Under the pieces are notes generated by a model that did no database searches, was not told the origin of the DNA, and saw only the letters and a program-made list of their open reading frames with translations. From NCBI RefSeq assembly GCF_037042905.1, contig NC_087247.1, positions 42,011,920-42,075,919 of the forward strand: a stretch of DNA of 64,000 bases, in the 5' to 3' direction. The position numbers and the translations under genes are program-made. This document shows, in pieces, positions 45,901-60,900 of this stretch; position 1 is the first letter of the stretch, and each line of letters starts with the position of its first letter. This DNA comes from Lytechinus pictus (lineage: Eukaryota; Echinodermata; Echinoidea; Temnopleuroida; Toxopneustidae).

Positions 45901-48900
45901 TTTCAGGTCAACGTTAAAGATTACATGCAAGACTCTTATGACACATAACTCCGCAACCGTAAGTCACTTTTCAATAAAACTTGGATGGTAGATGTACTTA
46001 GGGGGCATGCATGTTATGGTTGTGGCATAAACGCGGCATAGAAAACGAAAGTCTTTTATCTGAGCAGATGGTCTCGATCATTGTGCAAAAATGAAAGATG
46101 AATCAAGATGTAATTATAAACAAAGAAATACATAAGAAAATTATAGAAAAGAAAGCGGAAGAAGGAGAAAACAAAGAAATACGTAAGATTTCTTAGAAAA
46201 AAATAAAGAAGATTTAAAACAGAATACAAAATAATTGATAGAACAAAGAAAGAAGAAAAATCTGTACAAATAAATACATAAGAATGAATAGAACAAAAGA
46301 TAGAGAAGTTATACATTAGAATACACAGAATTGACGGAAGAAAAAAAAATTAAAAAATAAAAACAAAGAAATACATTAGATTTGAAAGAAGAGAGAATAA
46401 AAGAAGAATTAAAACACATAAAAAATACATAAGAAATCAAAAAGAAAATGGAAGGAGATAAGAAAATATGATGCATGAGAATTGATAGATAATTAAAGAA
46501 TTAAAACAAGAAAATAAATAAGAATTGATAGAAGAAAATATGATGAAAGAAAAATAAAACAAAGAATAACATAAGAATCGATAGAAGAAAAGATGAAAGA
46601 AAAATTAAAACAAAGAAATAAGAATTGATAGAAAAAGATGAAGAAAAATTGAAATAAAGAAATCATATATAATTGATAGAAGAAAAGATGAATGAAGAGT
46701 TAAGACATAGTGATATCTAAGAGTTAATAGAAAAAGATGCAAGGAAATTAAAACATAGAAATACATAAGAATTGATAGAAGAAAATATGAAAGAAAAATT
46801 CAAAACAATGAAATACATAATTGATTGAAGAAAAAAGAAGAGAAGAATTGAAAAATTGAAATACATAAGATTTGATAGAAAAGAGAGTGAAAGAAGAATT
46901 AAAACGTATTATAGAAATACATAAATCATAAAGAAGAAAATGGAGGGAGAGAACAAAATACAATGTATACATAAGAATAATAGAATATGAAAATATTGAA
47001 ATAAGCCTTAATAAGGAGATGTTCATAGAAAAAAAAAGAAGATAAAAATAGAACCAGAAAACTACATAGGAGTTGTTGGAAAAGATGGAGAAAGAATAGA
47101 AATGTTTCAGAATTGATTGAGCGCATGTTTTCCCCTCACCGGAATAGACGATCACATCGCATCTTGCGATTACTGCAGACGTTTGTTCTAATCTAGATGG
47201 CCCTCGCATGTGTACCTCATGTTTTAATAAGGAATTTCATGCAGTGTTCGTTCCAGACGATTGTCTAGTGTGACAACAGAGAGAGACAGATCTAAACGGG
47301 GTATAAGAGAGTGAAAAGGAGATTGAAGATTATAATTTAGATTTTTATACTAGGCCTACATGGGACATGTACGTTCCACTATAAACAGTGGGTCATTGTG
47401 CTTTATCTGTACCTGTACATGTACCATAATAAAGCTAAGATGAGTATCAGCTTTCAATAAAATTCATCTATCTGGAAGTAAACAGGAACAGGATATTGCA
47501 TACTTTGGTTATATCTGTGGAAACTTTAACCACAATATATGATTTCCTTGAAAGTTTTGAAAGTAGCCTTTTTTATCAAATTGTCAAAATCATGCAGATC
47601 TATGTAAAATGTACTGTATGCTTTGGTAGAAATATAGAACCATGCATTTGTAGACCAATATGTTGAACATGCTTGGCTTATTCTTCATTTCACTTGAACA
47701 TTAACTGACAGAAAATACATCATGTACATGTGTGAGGAAAGAATGGAGTAATGAATTAAATCAATGATCCATACAGTATACTAAAACTTGGAAAGTCAAA
47801 GGCCCTACTATAATAAAGATGTCTATGTTTTATACACCTTTGCATGTACTTTTCCTTGTAAAATTATATTTAAAAAAATACATCACTGTTTTAGTGATTT
47901 CATGAAAAACCCTGAACAGTATCCATGTACTTTGTCGTTGAATGGAGTTGTTTGTTACAGGCCTCTAAAGTTGCATTTTTTGAAAAAATGTCCATCCATG
48001 GATGACACTCATCAGCAGATGAAAGGATGTAGAAGTGATGCTGGGCTGTTGTCATTATGCACTGTTCTGGAGAGAAGTTCATTTCAATAATTCAATTGCC
48101 CCCAAGGAATAAAAGATGTTCTCCCGCTTTTGCGGCGGCATCTACTGTCATACAGCATCCTAGAAAATGTGCTTATTTAGTATTCATAAACCTAGAGCAG
48201 TTGAAACTACGTGTATCTTCCTCGATCTTCTTTATAGTAGATTCAGACTCAACTCTATACATGTACATCTACAGTATATCTCTGAGAAATACATTGGCAT
48301 TTCAGGAACGGTCCATTGTACTTTCACACAAAAGAAAGCTTAAGTTGTTATTTTTACTTGTCTGTCATAGGTAGCACTTTTTATAATGATGATGATGATA
48401 ATGATTTATATACAGTGGCAGTCAGCAATCTTTGAGCATAGTTTACACTCAAATTTACACTCGGGTCCAGAACAATAGAGTGACCAAGCCAGAACAATAG
48501 GAGAACAATACTATAGATTCACTGGACCATTTCCTTTGTTCTTGCTCGAGTGTAAAATCGAGTGTAAACTATGCTCAAAGATTGCTGACTGGGTCACAAT
48601 ATTATTGGTAGTACTATTTTAGAGATGATTTTAAAGATTATCATAAATTTAATGATAAATGATGATTATAGTAATGAAACTTGAAATAGGTGATATACAT
48701 GTATAATGGCAGTTTCTTGATACTAAAAAAAATAATGAATTATTTCGTTTTTTCTTAATGTTCATTGCATGCTTTCCAATATACTTAAACATTTTCGGTG
48801 TACTGTTAACTGTCATGATTTTTGTGTGAATATGTATGAGCTACATACATGTACTGTGCATTGCTTAACATGCCTCATTCAATTTTAGAATACAAAATAA

Positions 48901-51900
48901 ATACTTGTACGTGTACATTACAGTGAGTAATGAAGTACATGCAGTCACTGAGCTTGAGCAGATAACCCACTCCACTATCCATCTTTATATAAGAATGTAA
49001 ATTTGGAAGGGATTCCTTTTCATTCCGTACCATCAATTATGCTTTCTAACTTCAGGGAAATGTTGGTATTTAGGTTGTTTTCATAGTACTTCCTGGGCGG
49101 AGCAAAAAAGTATTTTATGACAGAATGGAGTAATGCACAAACCACAATTAGTTGTTTATGAAATGGATATATGCCTATCAACCCTCGACTATTATTATAA
49201 AGATTTTCATGCACAGTCTTTTCCTTTTAGAACGAGAAAGGGGGGAAAATCCTGAGGAAAAATGATATGTCCCTGAAGTGTTTTCATTCATGTTATTTTC
49301 CATGATTATTCAAATCCTTGTGATCTACCCATGATCAGGGGTTTGAAAAAAATCTATTAAAAAAGCAATAAAGAAGTTTTTTATTTAAAAAATGAATGTA
49401 TGATGTCATAAATTCAAATTCAATCAATAAAATCAATTCATTGTCTACCTGCATGTAACAGATATTATATCAGTCATACTTTACCCAGTGACTTGCTTTA
49501 CAGACACTGAATTTTTTACTAACCTTTGACATTATTATAAAACTAGAATTTTAATTTGTCATGAGGATGAATTAGGTGATCTGTCTCTGATTTTCATGAT
49601 CACGAATACAATCACCATGTTTATTGAGATCAATATGATCATCATGATGAAAACTGAACTTTTCTTACGAAAAGAACGTGTTGAATACTTTTGAAAAAAG
49701 GAAAATGAGAAAGTTGTGTGAAAAAGTGTAGGTCATACACATGAATGTACATGTACATATTGTACATGAAAAGGGATTTTAATCTCTTTTAGTGTCCAAT
49801 GTTTTATTTCATATACATTGTAATGGTCATAAAGGACAATTTTTTAAATGTTGAAAGGAAAGAAGAAAAAAAATTTCATGTTCACCCCTGGGCTCGAACC
49901 GTGGACCCTGGAGACGCAAGTCCGATGCCTTACCAATTGAGCTACACTATTTCCCATAGACTGTACACATAAGCAAATTAAGAGGATATCAAATCCAATT
50001 TTGCAAGTGAAATACGGGCATGATCCCGGCATTTGATCGGAAAATGGAGATCACTTATGCAATAGCTTAGAATCTCAGCTACAACATATTCAAAGCTCAG
50101 AGAAAACCGACAAGAAAAAGTTGAGATATGGCTCGCAAAATAGAGGAATGTAGAATCCAGTTTTGAGAAAAAGTCATTTCCCATAGAGATTGCACACAAA
50201 ATGAGCGAAAATTACATACCTCTATAAATTGCCATTTTTTAAGATGATCCGTTCCCTAAAATGTAAAAAAAAAGCCAACACATTAGAAAGAGTATGTCAT
50301 CAACTACAACATAGAAGACACTGAGCGAAAATTTACCAATATTTACGGAGTTAGAGTCAAATTTGCATAATTATGATGACGTCATAAGTAGCAAAATGGA
50401 AATTTTGAGTTCCGACGCCATTTTGATGACGTCATGATGAAATTTAGGGTCAAATGTGACATGAAATTGAAATCATATCTCCCATCCATATTCTATTCAA
50501 ATATGAAAAAAGAAATTGGGGGTCAACGGACTTCCTGAAGAGCTATAATGAATTTTGTATACAGGCATGTTTTTGCACATATATTGTCTATGGTTAGTGC
50601 GCGCGCACGCGTGCTGTAAACTTTGATGGAGGCTAATTCCATTATTACTTGTCGTAGAAGGTCGATCAAGGTATCAAATTACTCAGAAATATATTATCGA
50701 TGCATTGATATGAAAAAAAATGGCGATCCTATGTTGTATAGTTCCGTTACACACGAGAACGCGCACGCACAAATTTTTGAAATGCTTAAAATGACCTGAT
50801 TCATACTCAATTTTGGTCAAAAAGTGATTTTGAGCATTTTGAAATTTTGACGCGCGTGTATGCGCTCGTCGTGACCTTTACATGACCGTTGATGACATGG
50901 ACAGTTGACCCTTGACCTGAAGTTAATGTGATGTAAATATTGTTGATTTTTGATAATTGATAATGAAGATATGATTGATAATGTAAATTTACAAAATGGC
51001 GTCTAGATGACGTCATGATGACCTTTTGACCTTGAACTGGTTTCATACAGATGACATGATAAGTCCCCATAACTGATGATATTTTGAAGAAAATTTATGT
51101 AGATTTTGAGATTTTATGGTCACAAGAAAAGGGTGGCAAAATAAAAATTAAGAAATAAATAAATAAATGATCAATAAAAAAGAAAATTTGTACGAAATTA
51201 ATAGTTGATCTGTCGATTGACAGATCACCTAATTAAACTGGTCAAATCTCCAAAAGTGTAGTAGGGGTTGTCAAAAGTATCATAATTTATAGGTTAAGCC
51301 TGTGGGCTGTATAGCAGGTAGTGCAAATTGAATAATCCCCCTAATTACACAAAAGGGGCATCTTCATCAGAACGAGGTTTGGGCTCTACATGTAGCTCAA
51401 TATTGCTGACCTAATGAATGAGCCCGATCAGAAATTACATGTACATGTATCAGGCTTATTTTCTGCTCTCGCCCGCTATTCGGCTCAAAAGGTCAGTTCA
51501 AATTACCTGGGAAATTCCAGAATATCCTGATTTACTACTAATTAGCTTTTCATTTTGCTGGGCACCAGACCAAATTTAAGCATGACCCCTCAATTATGGA
51601 GCAAGGAGCATCACAGTCATAATGTGGTCTAGTGGTAAGAGCATCAAAGTTCAAACTCATGATTGTAAGGTTGTGATGTGAGTTCAAATCCCAGCTCAGC
51701 CATTATTTCCATTTTAACCATAAGGCCAGAAAGTAATTTTGTCGATAAAGTCAGCCACTTCTCGGACTGTAAATAGAAATAAACTGTTTCCTAGATGTAA
51801 CTGGATTGCATACCAGCTTGGTGTTAATGCAGAAGAAAGCTGCTTTGCCGTGTTCCTACAATTAAGGCCTTAGCTTAGGGTCAAACTTTAGTCTGACTTT

Positions 51901-54900
51901 GTTCTGACAGAGAAGCTAACTGCAAACTGAATCTCGCTTCTGGGGACCGTTTCATCAACATTTTTGTCCGACAAGTTGTCAGATCTGACATCTTACCTTG
52001 ATTCTGATTGGCCGAGAGGCACTGTTACTATAGTAACTGTCGGATAAAATGGGACTTGTCGGATAAAACGTCCGACAAGTGCTTTCATGAAACGCTCCCC
52101 AGGTGATCAGTCTACATGTAGAATGAATAGAGCAACCACTGTGTTTAGGTGATGAGCGGGTCATAGCGGGTATTATCGACAACGAGAGAAAGGTTATCAA
52201 TGTCGCTAAGTGGCAAAAAAACATGCGATTATCGACAAGACTAGCGATAAAGAGGTTATCGATAACAGCACTACTTCCAGCAGCAGCATCTTCGTTATTC
52301 CTAATTCATACTTTGTGGAATTTCAATCCCATCTAATCATCACACTAGACGATATTCTGTGGTGTGACAGGACAGTTTTATGCACTGGATATTAAAGGAA
52401 AAGTTCACCCTAACAAAAAGTTGATTCGAATAAAAAGAGAAAAACCAACAAGCATAACACTGAAAATTTTGACATTTTGAATTTTCCCTTCAAAATTTCA
52501 CAAATAGTTATATGCACACCCTGGTCGGTGTGCAAATGAGGAGACTGATGACGTCATTCACTCACTATTTTGTATTTTATTATTTGAAATATTCTAATTT
52601 TCTCCTCATTGTCCAGTGAAACAACAATTAATTCCCCCTGAACCTGTGGAATCAGCATTGTTTAATACTACCGGTATATGGTTCAGTCAAGTTGGTCCTT
52701 ATTGTCAAATGTGAAAAAATGAAATTTTGTATAATTCAAACATTAAATAACAAAAGAAATAGTGAGTGAAGGACATCATCGACTGTCTCATTTGGATGTT
52801 ACTGAATTGTGCATATCACTGTTTTGTGAAAATAAGCGAAACTGTAAAATGTCATAACTTTCTTATTTTACATCCGATTTTGATGAAATTTTCAGCGTTA
52901 TTCTTGTTGGATTTTTCTCTATAATTATTTCAAATCATTTTCCTGGGGTAGACTTGACCTTTAACTACACTGTACACCTGTACATGGTATCATGGCTTAT
53001 TTGAGTGTGTGTGAGAGAGATCCAAGCAGACATGAAATGACCTAGTTTTTCCCTCTGTGATGAACAATCTCTCTTTAATGAATCATTCATTCATCAGTTT
53101 GTATCATGGAGCTTTGTTTTGAACAGGAAAGGAAGTATACTTGCAGAACAATTATTGCATTAGTCATGTTTTCAAATGTGGTTTGTATAATTTACAGTAT
53201 GTACTGAAAATGCACTCAGAAGGAGAGCTGGTATTCTACCATGACATGGCATACATGTATGGTAGTGGATCGTATTACCGAACACTTTTCATGAATTCAA
53301 TCATATAAAAAACATAATTCTCATAAAATTCACTAAACTTTCACCATAAATACACAATTACCTACAAAATATAAATATGTAAAAAAATTGCCGAAATCGT
53401 TTTTCCTTTTGACAATATTAGCTTCCAATCGGACCCCTCTCCGCATGTGAAATATTTTGGTCACTTGAAAAAGGTATCGTATTACCGAACGTGTGATTTC
53501 TATGGGAAAAGTTGAGAAAACAACAAAATCACTGATGAGCTATTTTGACCATATTTTATTATTTTTAGAATATTAAGACTTTGAAAATGTGTTTTTGACA
53601 ATTTTTCATCATCTTTCTATTCAAGTTTCCTTTGTATTGGAAGGATGTTGCAAAGAATTGAGCGTATGAAATTATTTTCTGACGCGTACGATGTGCGCGT
53701 TCGGTAATACAAGGCCAGTCGGTAATACAATCACTCACTATACATGATAACACACAACATTTCATACACACTTTCACCTATCATGAACTTTTACAAAAAG
53801 GAATTGATTGAATTTATTCATGGAATTTATCAGATAACAGATTTATAAATGGATTGTTGCAGGTAAATGACAAATGTATCTTTTTGTTTTTGACATCGCA
53901 TTTTTTTACCACTGGTTAATTCTAAAGTAAAATTTGTTGAACCTTCATGAACATGTTTCACTTATTATTCTGCACAAACTTGATGTCAGGATGGACTTTC
54001 TCTTTAATCCAAAGTGGAATAGCTGCAGAGAGAACTGAAAAGTAAAATACCAGTTGTGGTAACGATCTCAAAATGAGTTCAAACAGAATCCAATTAAATT
54101 ACCACAAAAGTGTTTGTAGTTATTCATGTAAATAAAAAAATATGTGCCAAATAGCTCTGGAAGAAAATGCTTAATTGCTGAGAAATTAGCAAAATAAGCA
54201 AGGGATTCAATCAACTGTCTGGTATTTTTCGAAGCATATGCTTTTCTGTTTTAGTGATCAACAGAATTATCGATTTTGAGCTAGTAAGATTTCAAGATTT
54301 TACAAAGATAAGTGTACATTAATGAACCAGATCTACATGTAGATGTATGATAATATTTTGACAATAAACTTGATTTAAAAGACTTTTAGAAATGATAAAT
54401 AAGATAAATGACTAATTACATTTCAACATCTAGTTTCGGTTTTCAGAAGTCAAAGTAAAAGAATTACAACTTTTAAAATATGATTGGTCAATGTTTGATA
54501 TTCAAAGAAAAAAAAATACTCAATGGGATGCATGGTTCATGGAAATTGCATAATTTGCATAATTAATGAGCTGATCCTGTCTTATCAATTGCAAATTAAA
54601 CACGACCTTAGAGGGCCCATGTCCATAAAGCAACTAGATCAAACATACATTATACTGATTTTATGTTGATATTTTTAGATTGTCCCATACGGAAGGTGCT
54701 ATTCTATTTCAAATTATGCAAATGAGGGCATCCAGTTTTGCAAACATTTCCAAAATTTACATATTGCATTACTGGAAATAGATTCTTTAACTCTTTGGCT
54801 ACAATATAGTAGCAGTTGTGTTTGAATGAAGTCAAGATGAATTTTTGACATCTGAGGAGACATTACCTTGGACTTGCCCTTATTTAGTGAGCATTGTGAA

Positions 54901-57900
54901 ACTGGCAATCACCCACACAGATTTAGCGCATACATATGTTAGCATTTGTAGGTAAATTATGAAACAGGGATTGTCTACTTCCAGAATGCTACATGTAGTT
55001 TGCTAACTAAAGAGTAATTGCAAAATTCTCTACTTTGCATATTTGTACAAGGGCGTGCGTGTACAGGTGGGCAATGATTAAATTTATTCAAGATCATGGC
55101 CACAACTTGAAAAATTATTGACTGCGGATCCATTAGAGATAAGGTGTAATAATTTCTGCACTTTCCTTCCTTCCTCATTTAATCTGTTTGAATATTATCT
55201 CTTTCAGATAAACCAAAGAGTAAGATCCATGGAGGTATCACCAATGGGATGTTTCAGGGTGTCATTTATGATGAGGATGATGAATATCATATAGAACAAG
55301 CTAAATACCACCTTGATGAATCCAGTCTACCAGACACAGGAGCTCATTCAGTCATCTACAAATCCTCTGATGTCACCCATCCAAGCAATGGCGGGTGTGG
55401 CCTTAATGATCGAGTTTCAGAATGGATGAATAAGATCCAGAATTCCAGGGTCGATGAAAACGACAGAGAGAAAAGGGTATGATCAGGATTATTAAGAATG
55501 AAAAAGAAAAACTAGAGTGGCAGATAGGTGAAAGTTTGAATAAAACAAAAAGAAAATACCCTGAATTTTGACACTGTGAAAGCCATGTACTTTGGATATC
55601 CTGAAAGAAAATACAAATTATATCATTTTTTGCAGGTATTTCTTTAAGGTTGCAGATATCTGTGTGAGAAAAAAATTATAAGAACTTTGATCTCGAAGCA
55701 AGAAGAGTGCATGTGTTTTGCATTGGAATGGGAAATTCTTATTGGAGGCTCATAACTATGGGAACTTCATCTCAGTCATGTACATGTAGGTGTTGATATG
55801 CAATAGGTATTTCAAGGACTGAATAAAATACTCATTTTTACCTTGATTGAGCAGTTGAGATTATTGCTGATTATGTATTTGAAAACAAACATGAGGATGG
55901 AGAAAAAAAAACAAGTCAAATATTATTTTCTATGCAATGATTCTAACTCTCAGGTTTAAATTGTGTCAGAACTGTTTTATATCACACTTTACATGATACT
56001 TCTGTGTCTCACTTGATAAATGTTTTATTTAATATCCCCAGGATGCAAATATTGAATGGCAAAACATTGCTCATGGAGCATCAGAGAATAAGTACACTGA
56101 ACCCAAACGGGTCAGACGTGCCCCATACACCTTTGAGCGTACAGCATGCAGTCTATATCTTCAGGCAGATCACACCTACACAGCACATTACTCCAATGAT
56201 GTGTCGGAGGTCATTCTCAATCTCAACAACCATGTGTCGGCTGTTAATGCTATCTACATGGACACAGAATTCGCCCAACCAAATTACCAAACTATCAGAG
56301 ACATCAATTTTTTCATCAAGAGGATTAGGGTATGTATACTAATCATGTAGACAAATCATAGGTATCTGTGTCCTGCCCCAAATCTTGGTCCAGTTCAATG
56401 TGTGCATACTAAATTGATTAATTTTTAGTGCCTGCCTGACAGCAAGGGTAGCACGGCACCGAAATACCCCAAATCAACAACCCTATACCAGCTCCCGGCT
56501 CAGACATCGAGTTAAACCCGAAGCTTCTAGAAATATTGACTATCTTTGTTTTATGTTTCAATTACATTGTCAAACTTGCTTACAACAGTTCATACTAATT
56601 TGTCTAGATATATTCTAAATAAATTTAAACTTTATTACATGTACCTAAGCAATGCCATGTACTTTGCATGAATATTTTGTAATTCATTATGTGTCAGCAT
56701 ATTGCTTCTATATTTATAGTTGTTTTTTCCATCAAAGAGCTATATCAATTATAATTTTTTTTAAACTGAGACGTACTTCGGGGGGCATTTCATGAAGGGA
56801 TTTGTCAGACGTTTTATCCGGCAAGTCCCATATAATCTGACAGTTACCAAATCTTTTCAGACAAAAGTGTTAATGAAACGCTATGCTGATCATGCTACAT
56901 GTATGAGCATCATGTTCATCGTAGATCTATGAATTCCACTATACTATAATACCTTAAAATCAGATGAACTATGCTGAGAGTCAAAAAGATCCTAACCTGG
57001 CTATCATAAAATCTTATGAATAGTTATGGCATATTGAGAGCAGCTTGCATTAGAAGTCTCAAAATTATTACCCGGTACATAAATTGTATGACTCTGTAAT
57101 AGATTTTCTGCAAATCTTTATGTTTCTCTTTTTCTGCTTTTATTAAAACCATCTTGATATCGTTCTGGACTTCCTCTTTGTTGTGACACTTACATTTTAT
57201 CGTGTCTTGTCTGTCACTTAACCCTTATTAAACAGGGGGGTCAATTTGACGCTGAGTGAAGGGACAACTTGACCCCCCTCGACAATTTCGTCACTACGCC
57301 ATCACGCACAATTTTTTGATCGCGCCGCTCGCTGACTTTTTACTTTCAAGTCTTGCACATTTTTTAGACCAAAATTGCGATGCCCGGGTACAAGGTTCGG
57401 AAATTACGCAACATTTTGTAAGTGCATGTCAGACCCAAAATTGCTCAAAAACGTGATTTCGTGTACAAAGCCAATGCAAATTGTGTTTTTCAACCAAAAA
57501 TCATAAATGTATGGTTATTTTGACTTTTGTTGGTTTAAATGGATTTATTTTATGCTATTTATGATCGCAAAAGGGTCCCAGACAAAGTTCATTGGAAAAA
57601 ACAAAGGTTTGAAAAAACAAAGAAATACACTGTACATAAGAATTTAAAAAACAAGAAAATACATAAGAAATTCATTGTATTTTTGCAATTTTTTTGTAGA
57701 TATTTGTTAGAAATGTAATTAGTATTCTACTAGCTATATAAATTGAGTTAAAGGCAAAAACATACACAAAAAAAACAAATTTAGGGCAAATTTCATACGC
57801 TTATTTGCATAATTAAATAATTAAAAAATATAAACAATGAATATTTTGACAATTTTACCATACCGTCTTGGAGTTTACATCCGGCTCTATGCGCGTGCAA

Positions 57901-60900
57901 ATTTTCGCGGCGATCGCGTGATCAGTGGCCGAGATCTGAGGGGGGTCAAATTGACCCCCCCCCCCCCCATTATATACTGGTCTGAAATAGCCCAGTTAAG
58001 AAAAGGTTAAACTAAATGCCAAGATCCTACAGAGTTATTTATGAAATTCATTATTTCTTTGCTTAGGTGAATGGTACAGCCCAAGTGACAGATGCCTCTA
58101 ACCCCTTCCGTTTCTCAAACATTGGTGTGGAGAAGTTTCTTGAGCTCAACTCATTACAGAACCACAATGACTACTGTCTAGCCTATGTATTTGCGAACAG
58201 AGACTTCAACGATGGTGTGCTTGGCTTGGCTTGGGTCGGCTCTACTGGTAGTAAGTTGGCAATCTTTTTTTCTCTCTTTGGGATGCCATACATTGAAAAT
58301 TATTCTTTTATGTATTTGTTTATATATTTATTTATTCTACACTGCAGGGAAGGCCTGTTTAGATTCGCTAAACTACTTTCCAAAAGGGATTCTTCAGTTT
58401 AACAAACGGAAGCTTTCGACGAAAAGAGAAGGAATTATCATAATCATTTTAGAAATAATGTCCTAAGAATCAGCATTTAATTTTATATTTCTTTGACCGT
58501 TATATATGAGAGATCCCGCCCACACATGTGCAGATAATTCGGTGCACAAGTTGTTTCAGACGGGAAATGACGGAATGGTACCAGAGTTCTTTAGTAGGTT
58601 ATGCCATGACAAGAACTTTAGCTACGGTGCAATCAACACGGCTCGTAGTACATTATCCACCTTTCTAATTCTTAGTGATAGCAATGAGACAGTACAAAGT
58701 CATCTATTTATAAGCAGACTGATGAATGGTGTTTTTCAGCTTAGGCCTGTCTTTCCCAGTTACACAGAATCTGGAATGTTAGCCCAGTTCTCAATTTCCT
58801 CCAGCAGACTCTTTAACACTTCACGTTGTAAGTCTCAAAGTCTGTATGCTAATTGCGCTTATATCTGCTCAACGAGTGCAAACTTTACATGTATTGAAGG
58901 TTAACAAGATGACCAGATCCTAGCTCGAGCAGGATGATCATCTGAAAAAAATTTAGGAAGATCTACAGAAAGCCTCTTAAAAACAAGAACAACTTCACAG
59001 GCAGTGTTAGAAGATAAGGCTCTACACTGGTGATACAGGAGACTTTTGAACTGGACATTTTTCAAATTATGCACATAAGCGCGTGCATGCAGGGCCAAAT
59101 AGAGATGAGCCAATGGATATACTGTACCGAGGTCCCCAGGACAAAGTGCAGTATATCCATTTGGCGAGTCGAGCACAGAGTGAATTATTTAGGTCCTGTT
59201 TGATACTGAGTTGCCCCGAATGCTATATTTGATCTAAATCTAGATAATTCTAGATAATTCCAGACCTCGCACTATCCTGCACTCTGACGTCAGATTGCAG
59301 GATAGTGCATTTGGCATGACGTCAAATTGCAGGATAGTACATTTGCTATGATGTCAGAGTGCAGGATAGTGCATTTTGGATGCCATAGGGCAATCCACTG
59401 AATATCATGTGATCCAATTTTGACCAATCAGCTTACAGAACATTCTTGGGAGTTGTATAATAAGAAACCAGATGTCTGTGAACTGAAAACAGATATGACC
59501 AATGTTCTTGGGAGTGTTATAGCGCCATATACATGGAATGAACATGTATGTGAAATGAGTGACCACTTATGTGAGGATAATCTATGGCCACAAAATATGA
59601 TAAGTTGTTGGTCAGAGATGGTAACACTATCTACATTATTGGTGTTCACATACATGCTGGTGTTTTTCTTCCAAATGTGGCTACTGGGCTTCAAAATCCC
59701 ATGTATTATGGTCAAGGATATATGAAATGAAAACGAGAACAAACTGTTTGAAGTTTGATCTTCATTTACTGAATATATAGGAAGACGTTATTACATACCC
59801 TCCTCACCCACCCTAACTTTAAACTCGAGTGTAAATTCTCTTACTAATGTTTGTAGCCACATCCGGAGCTTTGCACATTGACTGCGCATGCGCGGGCGGG
59901 ACCTCTCATGCAATATCTTCCTCCTAAAATATTCATGAAATAAAGATCAAACTTCAAACGGTAAGTTCTTGTTTAATCTTACTATTTTGTTGATGGGTCT
60001 CTCAAATATTCATAGATTTATTCTGTTACCCGTTGCCAAGTAATGTTGCTACTTAATAGTAATTACCGTGGTAACATGCTCACCAGCCAATCAAAATCAA
60101 AGATTCCATGGAAGTTACCATTGGATGGCAAAGTTACTATAATATTACTATAATTTTAAGACAAAGATTAAACAATTTATTTCTTCTTAATTGCTCAAAT
60201 CCAGCCCTGTAGATATGTATAGTTTTATCCTTATCCTAATCATGTATCATTGTTTTCTATTGAGTTATTGTGTGGAATAATACCCCAGTCCTAAAATAAT
60301 ATGAGATTTTGTTTTGCCATCGCCTATTGGTAATTGCCATACTATTGCAAATTGTGATTACTTCTGCAACAGGAACCCTTTAAAATTCTGTCTATTCAAG
60401 CCAGCAGAAAATTGTGTGATGTTTTCCCTTGATATAATTTTCCCCATTGATATATGAAGGATGTTGATTTGCCAATATGATCGTATGATAAAATGAATTT
60501 TTAATTGATTTTATTTCTCCAAATCTTCTTAATCTTATTTGCTGATCATTTATATACTGTCCCATTACTCTTCCTATCCTTTCTTTCTCTCTTTCTGCCT
60601 GTTGCACTTCCCGCCCTTGTTCTCTCTCCATATTCCTATATTCAACTTTCTTCCCTCCCACTTTTTTAATCTTTCATGTCCCTCATTCATCCTCTCTCCT
60701 CTCTCTTATCTCTTCCTGTCACCTATCTGTCTGTTTATCTGTATTGCCCTCTCTTTCTCTCTTTCTTATCAAGGTACATCTGGTGGTATATGTGAGAAGT
60801 ATGCTAGTTTTCATTCAGTATCCCAGAGTCTGAATACCGGTGTTGTCACCATCCAGAACTATGGCTCTACTGTTGCAAGCAAAGTGTCACATATCACATT

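Noticed and set aside
46056-47209. Long minus-strand frames rich in Phe, Ser and Tyr
   Set aside because: They are the complement of a purine-rich minisatellite.
49881-49952. Functional tRNA gene on the minus strand
   Set aside because: A and B boxes are present, but the anticodon and T stems do not pair and the acceptor ends do not match.
58247-58250. Earlier GT donor (ACTG|GTAGTA) for the ADAM10 exon at 58067
   Set aside because: It also keeps frame but is a poorer donor and makes the protein one residue shorter than the conserved WVG...GGICEK spacing.
58901-59176. 91-codon minus-strand frame
   Set aside because: No recognisable domain; it overlaps the inverted repeat at 59100-59165 and the recombinase relic.
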